A DNA stretch of 64,000 nt from Hypomyces perniciosus (lineage: Eukaryota; Ascomycota; Sordariomycetes; Hypocreales; Hypocreaceae), in NCBI GenBank assembly GCA_008477525.1, contig SPDT01000005.1, positions 1,798,001-1,862,000 of the forward strand, read 5' to 3'. This document shows positions 25,346-37,757 of this stretch, one piece after another. Within the stretch, counting starts at the first letter, position 1. The number at the start of each line of letters is the position of its first letter. The position numbers and the translations under genes are program-made. The notes under the pieces are model-generated. The model was not told the origin of the DNA, ran no database searches, and saw only the letters and a list, made by a program, of their open reading frames with translations.

Positions 25346-25843
25346 TCACAGTGCCACGGCGAGACCAACAACTGCTATGAGACCAGCAGCAGCATTGGCA
25401 AGCGCAGTAGGCATGGCAGCAGGATTTGAAGTAGTCGATTGCTGTCCCGTCGTTCTGGTGTTGGAACCGGAGAGCGTGGTGAGCGATGGCGCAACAGTCT
25501 CGCTGCTGACGATGATGACGTCGCTGCTGGTGCTGGTGCTGGTGCTGTGGTCCGAGGACGCAGGCTCAGTGGTGAAAGGCAGGCTCATGCTCCCAGTTAC
25601 GGACCCAGACGCTGAGCTTGCTGGAGTTGCTATGCTCAAGGTTTTTCGGGTAGATAGGGCTGGGTCATCGGCGGAGGCCGTGGGTTCGACTGGATTTGTG
25701 AACTGGCGCTTGTTTCTATGTGTGTGAGAGAGCTGGTCAGCGATGATGTATGTGTGATAGGTAGGTAAGATGAACACGTACGGCAATTCTTGAGCCAGGC
25801 CGAAGCTTACCAGCAGGCTGAGTAGCAAGATGGATACGCGCAT
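25346..25843 (-). CDS. Small Ser/Thr-rich GPI-anchored cell-surface protein
   Basis: The start MRVSILLLSLLVSFGLAQ is a clear secretion signal. The C-terminus NAAAGLIAVVGLAVAL, preceded by small residues, fits a GPI attachment signal, and the middle is Ser/Thr-rich. Two forms are possible: a continuous frame of 165 residues, or a spliced form (exons 25843-25782 and 25715-25346) lacking 66 nt with good splice signals (GTACGT...CGCTGACC...CATAG), giving 143 residues. In the spliced form the mature start reads LPNKRQFTNPVEP, with Lys-Arg suitable for Kex2 cleavage. I favour splicing. Function unknown beyond a probable wall or membrane-surface location. Confidence 0.75.
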   Translation of the reverse strand: MRVSILLLSLLVSFGLAQELPYVFILPTYHTYIIADQLSHTHRNKRQFTNPVEPTASADDPALSTRKTLSIATPASSASGSVTGSMSLPFTTEPASSDHSTSTSTSSDVIIVSSETVAPSLTTLSGSNTRTTGQQSTTSNPAAMPTALANAAAGLIAVVGLAVAL

Positions 25844-27453
25844 TTCTTTTTGTTTTGTTTTGTTTTATTTCTGTCAGGTTAATTGGTGTTGTCGAGCAGC
25901 GGTGCGATAACGATGATGAAAGCTGAGGACTGAGACAAATCTTGGAAGAAAAATGTGACACGACCTGCCTCAGGGCATTGATATGGGAAAGGGACGCTCC
26001 GTTACACAGATACACGCAGAAAATGATAAACAAACAAATAAACAGTGTTCCATGGCATGGTTCAACAATGGCACGATACACAAAGTCCTTGCATATTATC
26101 CATTCGGCTTGCTATAACTACGGAGTATTATTAGCGACTTGCCGTCTTGGGTGCTACAGGACGCTATCCTGTAAAAGGCTGGAGGTAACAATGTCACTGA
26201 TGACGTTATGTTTTTGGGGGCGCTAGTGGGGGGGATGTGGCTTGATGGCGGGGCCGCTGTCTGTTGTGTTCTTACCAGTCACAAGCCACTGTTCGGGAGG
26301 AGCAGGCCCCCACACGGGAGGCTGACGCTGTGGCTGAGAGGATTTGCTGCCACATGCAAAATCAACCAAAGCATGTTGATGGTGTGGCCTCGAAGGGAAG
26401 AAAAAAAAGACGTTGCGTTGGGGAATGATCAGGCGGCGGTTCGTGGCGTAGCATCATGCTGGCATAAAAATTATACTACTACTTTGTGCTGGGCAGCGTT
26501 ATTCCCATGAGAGGGAGACTACCAAGTATGGGGAGTGTAGTATGACTCAATGTGGGCAGAGTGAGTCCTGTCAGTGCACAAAATGAGGGGCAGGCGGAAG
26601 ATTCAGGTGCAGGGCGTGCCTGAGGCAATGGAGCTCAGTGGCCTGCGATTTCTATGTACATACGAGTAGGAAGTTGGGCCTCTTTTGCCACTGACAAGCA
26701 TGATTCTCACAGGGATCACTAGAGCCGGGCGATGGCAGACAGCCCCAAGGCGATTCCCGATGACTATCGGCTCGCCAGAGCGAGAAAACAAGAAATGCCT
26801 AGACGAGAGGGCAGAGCAGATCGGCGGGACTAAATGAGACCGAGAGCCAAGGGCACACACCGCATGTATGATAGACGGAGCGGAGTACATACATACACAC
26901 AACACAACACAACACAACACAACACAACACAACACAACACAACACACACAACAGGTAGCTCAAGTTGAAGCCAAGAGTGCGAGGAAATCAGAAACATGCA
27001 GAGTATCAAAAGCAAAGAGGCGCAGACATCACACACTCGCAGCTTCAGCAAATCAGCCTGCGAGCGAGCGGCTGTGCTGATGCCGCGTTCATGCGGGCCA
27101 AAAAAAAAGCCATCCAGGTCGCCTCGCTTGCAGGTACTCCGTAATAGGTAATTAATTACTAAGAACGGAGTAGTGCCTCGTAGGTTCCTGGGAGGGATCC
27201 CATTACGTCCGTCTTGCCCCCGCTAGGCCTATGACCCCACGACAATAACCTGTTGCCTCCTCTTCCCTCTCCCAACCTGTGATCCTTTGCCCATCTACAA
27301 ACTCCGGTTTGCACATTTGCTATCAGTCACCCTGATAGACGAGTCAACAGTCTTTATCCATTCCATCTGAACAATCCATCATTACTCAATACACCGTCTA
27401 TCTTTCTATATATATATATATATCTCGTTCAGGCGACCCGACGACCGCTCGGA
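25844..27453. other. Divergent intergenic region, GPI protein / DUF3824 gene
   Basis: About 1.6 kb. It holds an ACACA-type pentamer repeat (26896-26950), motif copies near 26118, 26875 and 27136-27170, and a TATATATATATA run at 27411-27422 about 30 bases before the DUF3824 start codon. No convincing gene. Confidence 0.55.
26896..26950. repeat. ACACA pentamer microsatellite
   Basis: About ten copies of the five-base unit ACACA, ending in a short CA run. It lies between two divergent genes. Confidence 0.9.
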
Positions 27454-29613
27454 ATGGCGAGCCACGATCCCTACAGTTGGGACTCCCGTCGCTACTTGCG
27501 GGAGGAGGCTGTAGATGACCGTGACCCTCGATATTTCGATGCTTACGGCAGGCTCACCCCAAACCGCGAGCTTGTTGCACATCCCTACCCCCATCCTCGC
27601 GACAGCAATCTTTCTGTCGGGGAGCCACGCCAAAGCCTCCCCCCACCCCGAGATGTTCGTCGAGCCCGCTCCGCTGAGCCGGGCTATTACGAAGAGGACT
27701 TTGAATATCGTCGCACTCATGGACGGCGCCTTGAACCGCGCTATGAACGCGACTACGATAACCACTCAAGGCGAGGCGGCAGCAGCTACTATGGAGATGA
27801 CGACCGAGAGCGAGAAAGAGAGCGAGAACGAGAGCGAGAACGTGAGCGAGAACGTGAGCGAGAGCGGAAGCCCAAGCACCACAAGACCCTATCTACCCAG
27901 GACAAGATTATCGCTGCTGTCGCCGGCGCCGCACTCCTTGTAGGCGGCAAGGAACTCTACGACCGCCGTGAAGCCAAAGGGGACGGAACGGAAATACGCC
28001 GCGATCCGTTGTCCTCCGCAGCCCTTGCAGGTTTTGGTGCTCTCGCCGCCTACCAGGGCGCTGAGTATTACAGCAAACAACAAGCCAAGAAGGACAAAAA
28101 AGCTAACTATATCCTCCACCGTGGTCGGGACGGTCAAGTTGGCGAATACTACTCCGACGATGATGAGAGCGACTCTAAGGAGAAGAAGGGTCACAAGAAC
28201 TTCCTCGAGAGTGCCTTGGCGGCTACTGGTCTTGGAGCCGCCGTGAAGACCCTCACAGGCGGTGGTGGTGATGACAAGCGGTCCGATACTCGAAGCCGAG
28301 GCGGTAGCCCTACCCCTTCACGCCGCTCCCGCTCGGGTTCCAGAAGTGGTAAGGGTGCCAACAAGGTCCAAAAGGCCGCCATGGCATCGCTCCTCGCTGG
28401 AGCCACTGAAGCTTTCCGTGTGGCCAAGGAGCCAGGCGGCTGGAGGGGAGAGAAGACAAAGCGCATTCTTACCGCTGCAGCCGGTGCTGCTACCGTGGAC
28501 GCTGCTCACGGTTCAGAGCATGGCAAGTTGGGTCTTGCTGAGTCCGTCATTGGCGGTCTAGTGGGCAATCGCCTGATCAACGGATCCAAGAGTGACATCG
28601 AGGAGGACCGCGTTACCGGCAGGAGCCGCTCTCGCTCTCGCGCTCGATCGCGCGGTGGCGGTGGCAGCGGCGGCGGCGGAACTGGCCTCGCAGCCCTTGC
28701 TACTGCTGGCTTGGGTGCGATTGGTGCTAAGAAGGTTCTGGATCGCTCGAGGTCTCGCAGCCGCGGTCGTGGGAGTTACGACTCTCGAAGCCCTTCGCGG
28801 GACGACCGTCGTGAGCGCAGCCGGAGCCGCAGCATTGTTGACAAGGCTCGCAACAGCCTGGCCAAACTGGGTATTGGCGGTGGCGCCTTGGTGGCTGCCG
28901 ATGAGCATCGACGCCGCGATTACGATGACTACGATGATCGTAGCTCTCGCCGATCTCAGCGACGGGATGATGATGACCACATATATGATGATGATAGAGG
29001 GTACGGACGCAGCCGAGAGTACGAAAACGACCATGCGTATCGCAGCAAGGGTCGTGACCAATCTAGAGACCGCACCCAGGATCGTCCCCGTCGGGGAGAT
29101 GGCCGATCTGGCTACGGATCTGGATCGGATCTCGGTGACTCTTCCGAGGATGAGAAGAGGGCCAAGAAAATGAAAGGTAAGCAAATTTTGACTACGGGCC
29201 TTGCGGCCATCGCCACCGTTCACGCAGCACACGGGGTCTACCAAAGCATGGAGAAGAGACAAGCAAGGCAAAAGGCTGTCAAGGAGGGACTCCTTAGCCC
29301 CAAAGAAGCAAAGAAGCTCAGGGCAAAGGCCATCATCCAGGATGCCGCTTCCGTTGGCATTGCCGCCCTGGGTATCAAGGGCGCCCTTGGTGAGCTCAAA
29401 GGGGCTAAGCAGATCACACATGATTGCAAAGAGTTTAATTTGGAGAAGGCACGTCGTCACGAGAAGCGACTGGAAAGACGCAAGAAGCTTGGAGACAGGC
29501 GAAGATCTTCGAGCTGGTCTACATCGCCGCGTCCACGTTTCGACGGACACTACGATAAATATTACGACGCGGACCATGAGTATGGGCCGCCTGCTAGGCG
29601 CGATAGCCGATGA
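27454..29613 (+). CDS. DUF3824-type glycine/arginine-rich protein
   Basis: A single frame of 719 residues starting MASHDPYSWDSRRYLREE. It alternates charged low-complexity stretches with short hydrophobic Gly/Ala segments. Examples are an Arg-Glu repeat (27805-27870) followed by KIIAAVAGAALLVGGKELYDRR, and later LSSAALAGFGALAAYQGAEYY, GTGLAALATAGLGAIGAKKV and GIAALGIKGALGELKG. These Gly/Ala segments spaced by charged linkers are what defines the fungal DUF3824 repeat region. RS-type arginine-serine runs (SRSRSRARSRG) sit in the linkers. The family has no well-established biochemical role that I can cite; proteins of this composition are often membrane- or scaffold-associated. The start is supported by an upstream TA-rich tract and lack of an earlier in-frame ATG. 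Confidence 0.82.
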   Translation: MASHDPYSWDSRRYLREEAVDDRDPRYFDAYGRLTPNRELVAHPYPHPRDSNLSVGEPRQSLPPPRDVRRARSAEPGYYEEDFEYRRTHGRRLEPRYERDYDNHSRRGGSSYYGDDDRERERERERERERERERERERKPKHHKTLSTQDKIIAAVAGAALLVGGKELYDRREAKGDGTEIRRDPLSSAALAGFGALAAYQGAEYYSKQQAKKDKKANYILHRGRDGQVGEYYSDDDESDSKEKKGHKNFLESALAATGLGAAVKTLTGGGGDDKRSDTRSRGGSPTPSRRSRSGSRSGKGANKVQKAAMASLLAGATEAFRVAKEPGGWRGEKTKRILTAAAGAATVDAAHGSEHGKLGLAESVIGGLVGNRLINGSKSDIEEDRVTGRSRSRSRARSRGGGGSGGGGTGLAALATAGLGAIGAKKVLDRSRSRSRGRGSYDSRSPSRDDRRERSRSRSIVDKARNSLAKLGIGGGALVAADEHRRRDYDDYDDRSSRRSQRRDDDDHIYDDDRGYGRSREYENDHAYRSKGRDQSRDRTQDRPRRGDGRSGYGSGSDLGDSSEDEKRAKKMKGKQILTTGLAAIATVHAAHGVYQSMEKRQARQKAVKEGLLSPKEAKKLRAKAIIQDAASVGIAALGIKGALGELKGAKQITHDCKEFNLEKARRHEKRLERRKKLGDRRRSSSWSTSPRPRFDGHYDKYYDADHEYGPPARRDSR

Positions 29614-30867
29614 ATCCTGGCTCGGCGATCTAGCCTCTCCTTGCATATATCTTAATGCACCGGCATTGCCTTGGATGCCGTCTCACGCATTCCTTGCAAA
29701 GCGGCAGGTGTCGCTACATGGCCCACTTCTCTACAAGCTTTCTGTTGTGGAAGGACCTGCACTCATCAACAACTTTGATGGAAACCGTGCCCCTTGACAT
29801 CTACTCAGAAATATCTTCTGCTTGACTCAAAAGGAAAGGGGGGAATAGAAAGGAAAACTTCGTGTGTTGCGTGGAATGTCACCCACAAGAGCTCGGCACT
29901 ATATAGATTGAGCCAAAAGCTTAACTACCCTTACTTTCAACATTTTCTTTCACATGATTGAGAACAAATGACTAATGAGGAATGAATTACTACAGACCGC
30001 CGACGATATTAAGAGATAGGGCGTGCATGTTCTACCCCCGAAGATCAAGTCAAAAGGAACGATTCCGAGAGGATGAGATCAGGAATGAGCGCATCAAGCA
30101 AGGCACACGAAACGAGCGTCCTTTCTCGGAAAAGAAGCAAGAAGCCGGAGTGTGGGCGAATGCATACATGTGTGCCACGACGGGAGCTGTTTCGACGGGA
30201 TAACGGACTAGAGCAGGTTGCGAAAGGAGGGGGCGTGGATTGACGATCACGATACTGATTAAAGATGGATTTGCGTGTTGGACGAATGATGATGTGATAG
30301 GTGGATCTAGAGGGCATGACGAGCATATGAGTTGGAAAACCCGGTTGAGGGCGATCTCCTTGGACATAATGAGTTTTTTTCTAGCAACGTACGACATGAA
30401 TCAGCTAACGAATCATGACAGTTGATGACGACGATAGATAGATTTATTATGTCTTCCACAATATCATCAATCAATGTTGCTGCAAGTACTTCGTAGATGC
30501 TGATCTATGCAATTTTCAACCCATGGCTATGAAATGCCCTGAACTCGTCGTGCATAAAATTCATGACATCACAGGCTTGCTCCATACTAACACCATTTCT
30601 AGCTGAAACGGCGACCCGACCCGACCCGACCCGACTGTCCGTCTTGTCGTGCTCCACCACCCGAGCTGTGACGTAGTTCCGAAGATCCATTCCTCTCATA
30701 TTCCTGAACTAAGCCGTATATCATCCACTGCTTCCACAGCCGTTCATACTGCATCTCCCCAAGAGACAAACCAAAAAAGCGATGGTGGGGAAACATTAAT
30801 TAGAGAGAATATAGAGATACAGCTAGACAACACCCGCAAAGAGAGGCCATAAGTAGAGCAGCCGGCT
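29614..30867. other. Convergent 3' flanks, DUF3824 gene / CLF1
   Basis: About 1.25 kb between facing stops. It holds one TACTTCGTA motif (30485) and a CCCGA pentamer repeat (about 30611-30634). No gene seen. Confidence 0.5.
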
Positions 30868-32916
30868 TCATGAGGCGCCGGACAAGTCTCCGCCCGTCTG
30901 CTTCCACTCCTGCGCCAGAGCCATGATGTAGGACAAATTCTTGGCCTGCTGGTCATCCGCAGGGAAGACGTAGTCGAAGTACTCCTCGTACGTATCCTCG
31001 CCGCTGCCATCCTCCACCAGCCTGCGGCGTTTGACCTTGCGTGGCATCTGCTTCTGCACGGCCTCGACGTCTTCAGACGTGCCGTGCGTGCGCTCAAACG
31101 ATAGCCAGGCGTTGAGCAGGGACACGCGCTCCTCTTTGAGATCCTTGTCGCGCATGCTCCTGTGCGCACGCTGGAAGACCTCGCGCGCGCGGGCCTTGGC
31201 TTCGTCACTGACAGGTTGGTCTTCTGCTTCCTCCTCTTCTTCTTGTTCGTCGTCCTCGGGGATGTTGATTTCGAAGTGTGCATAGCTGATCCAGACTTTG
31301 ACGTGGTCTGTCTTCTCGAGCAGTCGCTCGTAGAGCTCACGTGTCCTCTCATATTCACCCTCCTCCTCTTCAAAGTCGATGTAGGCTTTCCACAGAAGTT
31401 CCGGCATGTCAAGTTGCGGCTGGCCTACTGCCAATTCAAAAATGCCCCTCGTGCGGTCGAGGTCGTCCAGGCCACGCTCCAGTTCTGCGAATTTGATCCA
31501 CGTCTGGCAGTTTGTTGGGTTGAACTCGATGTGTTTCTCATAGAGCGTTCGGCAGCGCACAAACTCGAACAGCTTCCGCTCGACGTCAATGTAGCCGTTG
31601 AAAAGCTTGTCCTTGGGGCACATGCCAATGGCGCGTCCCAGCAGCTTCCGCGCCGCTGTGAGCTCTCCCTGTCGGACTTCAAATTGAGCTGCGAGTAGCC
31701 AAATCTTGGCAAACGTGAACTTCTTATGGGGTATTAGCCCCAGGCAGGTGTTGTATATTTGTCGCGCACGCTCAATATCCTGGCCCTCGAGCTCCTCCCA
31801 AACAGCATAGAATATCCAGAGATATATGTACCTACGCCAATGTCGCTTCTCCTGAGTCGGTGGTATTTGGGCAATCGCTCGCTCATAGACATCTCGCACG
31901 CGGTCCGCATCTCGAGATGTTTCCTCCAACCCGGCGAAGTCAAACCAGGCATCGTAATTCTTGGGGTTCTCGCGGACCTGCTCCTCGTAGTACACACGTC
32001 TCTTCGCCAAAACAACATCCTCAACTCCGTCCTCGTCACCAAACTGCTTTTCAAATGTCGTATATGCCTTGTGTAGTAATCTAGACTTGGATCGTGGCAA
32101 GCGGTCGAGAGCGTACTTGTAAATCGCACGAGCTCGTTCATACTCCTTCAACTTGGCTTCGAATCTGGCATAGGCGATGAAGAGTTTCTCGTCGACGAAT
32201 TCGTCACCCAGTGCTTCGACAGCAAGCCCAAAAACCTCACGCACTAGATCGCTCGTTCCAAACTCTTCCTCGAACTTGGCCCATTTTATCCAGTTTCGTG
32301 GCTCGGGGTGCACCATCGTAAAAGTGCGGAAGATGTCGCGTGCTCTCTCAAACTCGCCATATCGCTTTTCCAGCTTGATGTACGAGCTCCATGCTGCCTC
32401 ATCTGGCTGCCATTGCATCCACCTGTCAAAGACCTGCCGCGTTCCGGGCACATTGCCCAGCATCTCCTCCATGTACACATATTTGTACCACAACTTGTCG
32501 ACCCGGGGTAGTCGCGTGACCGCACGATCAAGCAAGTTCCGCGCATGGTTGATGTTCCTCGACTTCATCTCGGCCTCGATATATCGCGTCCATACCTGGA
32601 CATCGTTGGGGTGGGCATCGAGACAGCGCTCGAACACGGATCGAGCGCGTGCAAACTCCTTCTGTTCCAGTTCCCATTGCGAGTATTGCAACCAGTTGCT
32701 GAGTTTCATGCGGTTCCGCCTGACATAGTCCTCGAATTCCTTGCGCTTCCGGCCCTGATACTCGTGGAGTTCCTCGAGGTCGGCAAACCGCTGCGTGGGG
32801 GCCTGAATCGAAACCTCCTGCCGGTCAACAGCCTCTCGCAGAAGCTGCTCTGCGCTGATCTGAATCGGCGCAGCGGCCTTGTTTTTGACCCTCGGGGGGC
32901 CACGCGTCGACTCCAT
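30868..32916 (-). CDS. CLF1: CLF1, crooked-neck-like pre-mRNA splicing factor
   Basis: An intronless frame of 682 residues starting [24 protein letters not shown], close to the usual length of filamentous-fungal Clf1. Nearly the whole protein is made of HAT (half-a-TPR) repeats; typical units are [46 protein letters not shown] and [21 protein letters not shown]. Clf1/Crn is a scaffold of the Prp19 (NineTeen) complex that helps activate the spliceosome and hold its catalytic core. The frame is open upstream but the chosen ATG begins the conserved N-terminus. It shares a short divergent spacer with PRP31. Confidence 0.95.
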   Translation of the reverse strand: MESTRGPPRVKNKAAAPIQISAEQLLREAVDRQEVSIQAPTQRFADLEELHEYQGRKRKEFEDYVRRNRMKLSNWLQYSQWELEQKEFARARSVFERCLDAHPNDVQVWTRYIEAEMKSRNINHARNLLDRAVTRLPRVDKLWYKYVYMEEMLGNVPGTRQVFDRWMQWQPDEAAWSSYIKLEKRYGEFERARDIFRTFTMVHPEPRNWIKWAKFEEEFGTSDLVREVFGLAVEALGDEFVDEKLFIAYARFEAKLKEYERARAIYKYALDRLPRSKSRLLHKAYTTFEKQFGDEDGVEDVVLAKRRVYYEEQVRENPKNYDAWFDFAGLEETSRDADRVRDVYERAIAQIPPTQEKRHWRRYIYLWIFYAVWEELEGQDIERARQIYNTCLGLIPHKKFTFAKIWLLAAQFEVRQGELTAARKLLGRAIGMCPKDKLFNGYIDVERKLFEFVRCRTLYEKHIEFNPTNCQTWIKFAELERGLDDLDRTRGIFELAVGQPQLDMPELLWKAYIDFEEEEGEYERTRELYERLLEKTDHVKVWISYAHFEINIPEDDEQEEEEEAEDQPVSDEAKARAREVFQRAHRSMRDKDLKEERVSLLNAWLSFERTHGTSEDVEAVQKQMPRKVKRRRLVEDGSGEDTYEEYFDYVFPADDQQAKNLSYIMALAQEWKQTGGDLSGAS

Positions 32917-33240
32917 GATAGATGGTGCTCTAGGGTCGAGCGAGTGGAGGCGGATGGAACGCAATGACAGACGGCAATAGGTGTGTTGACTTTGCTGTCC
33001 TACTGCAGGCGAGGCTCGAAATTTGGTGTGGCTTATCAGGCGATAAGATTTGCTCCGTGTGGCGCACAGACCATTTTGCACTGTGGCGTCGCTCTCAGCC
33101 TCGCAGCAGCTGGTAAGCAAGCTCGCAGCCTAACAAAATAAATCCATAACCTCGCCCATTCACGACTCGTCGCAAACAACCAACCACTATCGGCTCTCCG
33201 TCTTTGGGAAAGGGACGCAAAAGTAGAAACAGCCGTCACC
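32917..33240. promoter_or_regulatory. Shared divergent promoter of CLF1 and PRP31
   Basis: Only 324 bp separate the two start codons, so core promoters and leaders of both splicing-factor genes must lie here. I see no clear TATA box and no copy of the dispersed TACGGAGTA motif. Confidence 0.6.
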
Positions 33241-35150
33241 ATGTCGACAGTCGCTGACGACCTGCTCAACGACTTCGGAAGCTCAGGGGACGAGGCGGAG
33301 GACCTGGAGAACGATGGCCTCGTACATACAGAAAAAACAAATGGCGACCGCGACGCCATGGACGTGGACGGCGATGACGACGACAACAATGGCGATGGCG
33401 AAGACGATGAGCAAAATGCCATGGAAGACGTAGAAGATACAGAGGCGACAAAGGCAAAAGTCGAGAAGATGCAGCTCGGCACCGTGAAAGACGTGCGCAG
33501 CGTGACCAGCCTGATGCAGACGCTGGAGCCAGTCCTTGAGGTTAGTACACTCCCCCTCCCCCTCCCCCCTTTGCTCCAGACATTCGGCCTTTTCTATTTG
33601 AATGGCTTGTTTACATCTATTCTGTTGAGGATTAGCCCTGACGTGTTTGGTCCGAACCGCTGTAGAAAATTGCCCATTACCAGTCCCAGCCCACGACGCA
33701 CCAGACGAACGTCGGAAACATTGAGGACCACCCAGAGTACCACCTGTTGACGCAGTCCAACAGTCTATCGACGATGATAGACGGAGAAGTGGTACTGGTG
33801 CACAAATTCATCCGCGATCACTACTCGACACGCTTCCCCGAATTAGAACGACTAGTCACGACGCCGCTCGAGTATGCCAAGGTGGTGGCCATCATTGGAA
33901 ACGGACCGATGGACTCGGAGAGTATCAAAGCTCTACAGACATCTACAGAGAACCCTCTCGGCGTGGGCCTCAAGGCTGTTCTTGATGGCCCCTCGCTCAT
34001 GATTGTCACTGTAGAAGCAACGACCTCCAAGGGCCAGGAAATGTCCGCAGAAGAGTTGCATCGAGTGCGCCAGGCGTGTGATATGGTCATTTCGCTCAAC
34101 AAGGCGAAGCAGACTCTTACGGAATACGTGCAATCGCGCATGAACCTATTTGCGCCCAACTTGACTGTTCTTATTGGGTCACTCACGGCGGCGCAACTAC
34201 TCAACGCAGCAGGTGGTCTGACGGGTTTGTCCAAGACACCAGCTTGCAATATTCCATCGTGGGGCTCCAAGAAGAGGCAGGCAGGCCTCGCGACGAATAT
34301 TGGCATTCGTCAACAGGGCTACCTCTACAACTCGGAAATCATCCGAGGTATACCAAACGACCTGAAGAAGCAGGCGATGAGAATCGTCGCAGCGAAGCTC
34401 GTCTTGGCAGCGCGAGTTGATCGCATCCATTCGAGTGCTGACGGATCCACTGGCGAACAGTTGAAATCCGCCTGCCTAGAAAGACTAGAAAAACTTACGG
34501 AACCGCCACCAAACAAGGGTCAACGGGCGCTGCCCGTCCCAGATGACAAGCCAGCCCGGAAGCGAGGAGGCCGCAGAGCTAGAAAGGCCAAAGAAGCACT
34601 CGCCATGACAGACCTTCGCAAGGCGCAGAATCGCATGGCCTTTGGCAGGGAGGAGAAGGAAGTTGGCTACGGCACCGGAGAGGGCACCGTGGGCATGGGC
34701 ATGATAGGTCAGGCCAACGACGGCAGAATCCGGGGTATGCAAGTCGATCAACGTACGCGAGCGAAGCTTGGGGCCAAGAGCAAGGGCTGGGGAGGAGCCA
34801 GCACGGTGGGTGGCGCGGCCTCGTCAATTGGTGGCTTTGGCCAGGCTCCCGGAATTGATCTTCGCGGCAAGGGGCTCCGGACCTCTGGGGTGGGAAGCAC
34901 TGTTGGTTCCGCAACAGGCACGCAATCGTCGTTGGCTTTCACCCCTGTCCAGGGTTTGGAGCTTGTCGATCCCAAGGTTCAAGCCCAGCTCAACAAGAAG
35001 CGCAAGGCAGAGGAGGACCGCTGGTTCAAGGGCGGTACCTTTACACAGGTCGGCAACGGAGGGTTCAGGGTCCCGGATATGCCGGCGTCGAAGCGGGTCG
35101 ACACCGGAGCTACGAAGATGGGGCCGCCACCGGTGCCGAACCGGAAGTAA
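33241..35150 (+). CDS. PRP31: PRP31, U4/U6 snRNP splicing factor
   Basis: Exons 33241-33540 and 33666-35150, separated by a 125-nt GTTAGT...TGTAG intron, give 594 residues. The first exon codes an acidic N-terminus (MSTVADDLLNDFGSSGDE) and the start of the coiled coil (RSVTSLMQTLEPVLE). The second exon contains the Nop domain, roughly residues 240-370: FAPNLTVLIGSLTAAQL, NAAGGLTGLSKTPACNI and GYLYNSEII, followed by ARKRGGRRARKAKEAL and TDLRKAQNRMAFG, a segment conserved with human PRPF31. Prp31 binds the 15.5K-U4 snRNA complex and bridges U4/U6 to U5 in the tri-snRNP. The C-terminus is Gly-rich and ends PPPVPNRK. Confidence 0.95.
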
Positions 35151-37709
35151 GCCTAACGCTTGCGGAGCAGAGATTCGAGGATGCTCATGGTGACATGGGA
35201 AAAAAATAAAGAAAAAAACTCGTATCACAACTCTCGTACTATCGTCTCCCCCAGGGCAGGGATGGAAAATGAGACGGCATTTCTCTCCAACCTCTTTTTC
35301 TTTGTTATTGCGATTATAATTGGGCTTTCAGGACCAGTCAGTCAACCCAATTGGAAGATACATGTAGACTATTCCGGCGAACGAGGCGTTTACAGGAAAT
35401 AGGCAGGGGAATTGGGGGACCATTAGGGGAAATCTCTTCGTGGCGGCGGCCATGTTGCGCATCGGGATCGCATGTGTACTTGTCAACCATCTGTCATTCC
35501 AGCCTCCCGTCAGCCCCTGCTGCCAGTCTCCAGGGGCAAAGGACGGGAGCAACATGGCAGGTAGAAGGCACTCAGTAGTAATGACAGGTGGCGTCAATCA
35601 CATCCATGGCTTGTTTGCTGCAGCCCAGCCTGAACACCCACATGTCGCATCCAAGCCTCCCTATAACCACTAGTACATAGGTACTCTGGACGCCCAACCA
35701 AGTGTGCCTAGTGTGTATGTATGTATGTAACAGCATGTGTGTGATTTCTGAGACTGGGCACTTCAAATGTGTTTATCGATCGATCGATCGGGCCGGTCCG
35801 AGTTGGAGAGGGCGCTCGACCATCGTGATAGCGTCAGGATGTTGTCTTGGGTTGCCAAGTATTGCATCCCGGTTGGTCCATGAACCCTTGTAAGGACATG
35901 CAAATGAGAGAAAGGGGATCATGTGCCCACCTATGCGTTGTTCAGTTTACCCCATTCTAGCAAGGAGGGATTGGGGGGAAGTTTGATTTTGCCCAAGCAC
36001 TGCCTTGGTCACCGAGGCCCAGTGTCTCACAACATCGAGATCGCAGTCCTCGGACTAAATACACATTGAGTACAAAGTAGTACGGAGCACCAAAAACGGA
36101 GCTGAAGCGGGACGGGGACGGGAAGGCGAGATTGGAAGGTTTAAGATCGGTCTTCCGCGAATCAAGAAGTCTAGAAAATCAGCGATCTCGATGACTGTGT
36201 CCACATTTGAGTTCTTGTCAGATTGTGATATGTACACAATCCGTCCGCCCCACGTGTTTACCAGGAACGGAACGCCTCATTCTGTTCCGATAGTCAAAGG
36301 GCGTGAAAGAAGCGAATTTAGTGTCTTATTTCAGTTGATAAATCCCTCTTTTCCTCCACATGGGTCTCGTCAGGGAGAACAGAATGACATGTATGGCACC
36401 ACATGACACTGCGGGATGGGTCGACCAGTCCAAGTGCTGAGGATGAGAGGTGGGAAACACGAGGACATGAGCCCTTACGTCCTGAAAGGAACGGGATCAG
36501 CGGTCAGGGGGCCGGGAGGTCTCTGAGACTATATTGATTCCTCATTGTTTCTGATTCGCCATCGTTACGTGTATCTCGGAGCATGGTGGGATAAGCAGCT
36601 TCAGAGTCTTGTCTGTCTAATACCGCAAAGCATCTGTATAATGGCCATCAGCACAAAAGTCGTATTAATGAACCGCCAGTTCCGCGCCTCATGCGTCTGC
36701 ATGCATGCATGTATGTATGTATGTTCATGCAGCAAAAGCAGCACAGCCTACCTCTGGCCGAGAAATACCGGGCATCTAGTAATAATAGCATTCCGAACGT
36801 GCATACGGAGTACATGGGCAGTTCTGCAAAGGAGAGTCGATCCATTAATGCTGTAACAAATTGACGAGTTTGCCAGACGTTATAATTAGGGATCATATAG
36901 GACTCCATAGTAGCTGAAGTTTGCAGGGCCTTTTGGAGAGGCACTTGTGACGGGCGCCTGTCTGTGGCGTCAAGCTATGTGCATGAGCATTTTTCCCTCA
37001 TAGTAGTTGACATGACTGTCAACCTTGTTTGTTTGGCCAAGAGAATGCAAGAAGAAGAAAAAACAAATTTGATTTCCGCTTAAGGTGAGCCGCGGATCTC
37101 TTTGCATGACGTCCGGGGTAAGAGGCAGGCATGTCTTCTATGCACGCAGACCAAGGAAGGAACGCACTGTCCAACTGGCCTTGGAATGACTGGATTGTGA
37201 CAGGAGTGATGAGCGGTGATGTGTGTATGGCGTACTCCGCACATACGGGTACATACGAGTACGTACAATAGTACATTCATGTCTCTTCGGAATGCCCGTA
37301 CGGAGCACACAATTCAAGTAGATGTAACAGTAGTAGCAGAAGTACTACATACTCGTAGAAGAGCAGCTGTTGGCCTTTCCTCAATCCTGACCCTGTATCA
37401 GCCACACTGCGAGGCTCTCGAAAAGCTAACCAAGCTTCCTCTACCGATGTGGGTCAAGCGGGGTCTCAGCCTCTCAGGGCTTGGGGAGCCGGGCGGGGCG
37501 GGCAGGAAGTGCGGGCAGGGGTGTGGTTTCCCTGCATTCCCTGTCCTTGAAAGAAAAGAGGGGGAGGGTTCAAGGGTCCAAAAAGAAAAATTAACGATCC
37601 CTCCGCAAAATTCCAGATCTTTCGCAGTCTCATGTGCATCTACGGAACTTGCTTTTAGACGAAGATCGACGGAGTACTCTTACCTGGACTTGACTCTGCG
37701 GCGGGGCCG

Positions 37710-37757
37710 TTTTTTTTATTTTTTTATTTTTTATTTTTTATTTTTATTTTTATTTTT
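37710..37757. repeat. T/A-rich tract
   Basis: Runs of T separated by single A (TTTTTATTTTT pattern), intergenic. Confidence 0.85.

Noticed and set aside
28558..29646. 362-codon open frame antisense to the DUF3824 gene
   Set aside because: It follows from the Arg/Ser/Gly-rich codons of the sense gene; its composition is repetitive and no family is recognisable.
30744..31412. 222-codon frame overlapping CLF1
   Set aside because: It is a shifted-frame shadow of CLF1, rich in Arg and Ser, starting without a plausible leader.
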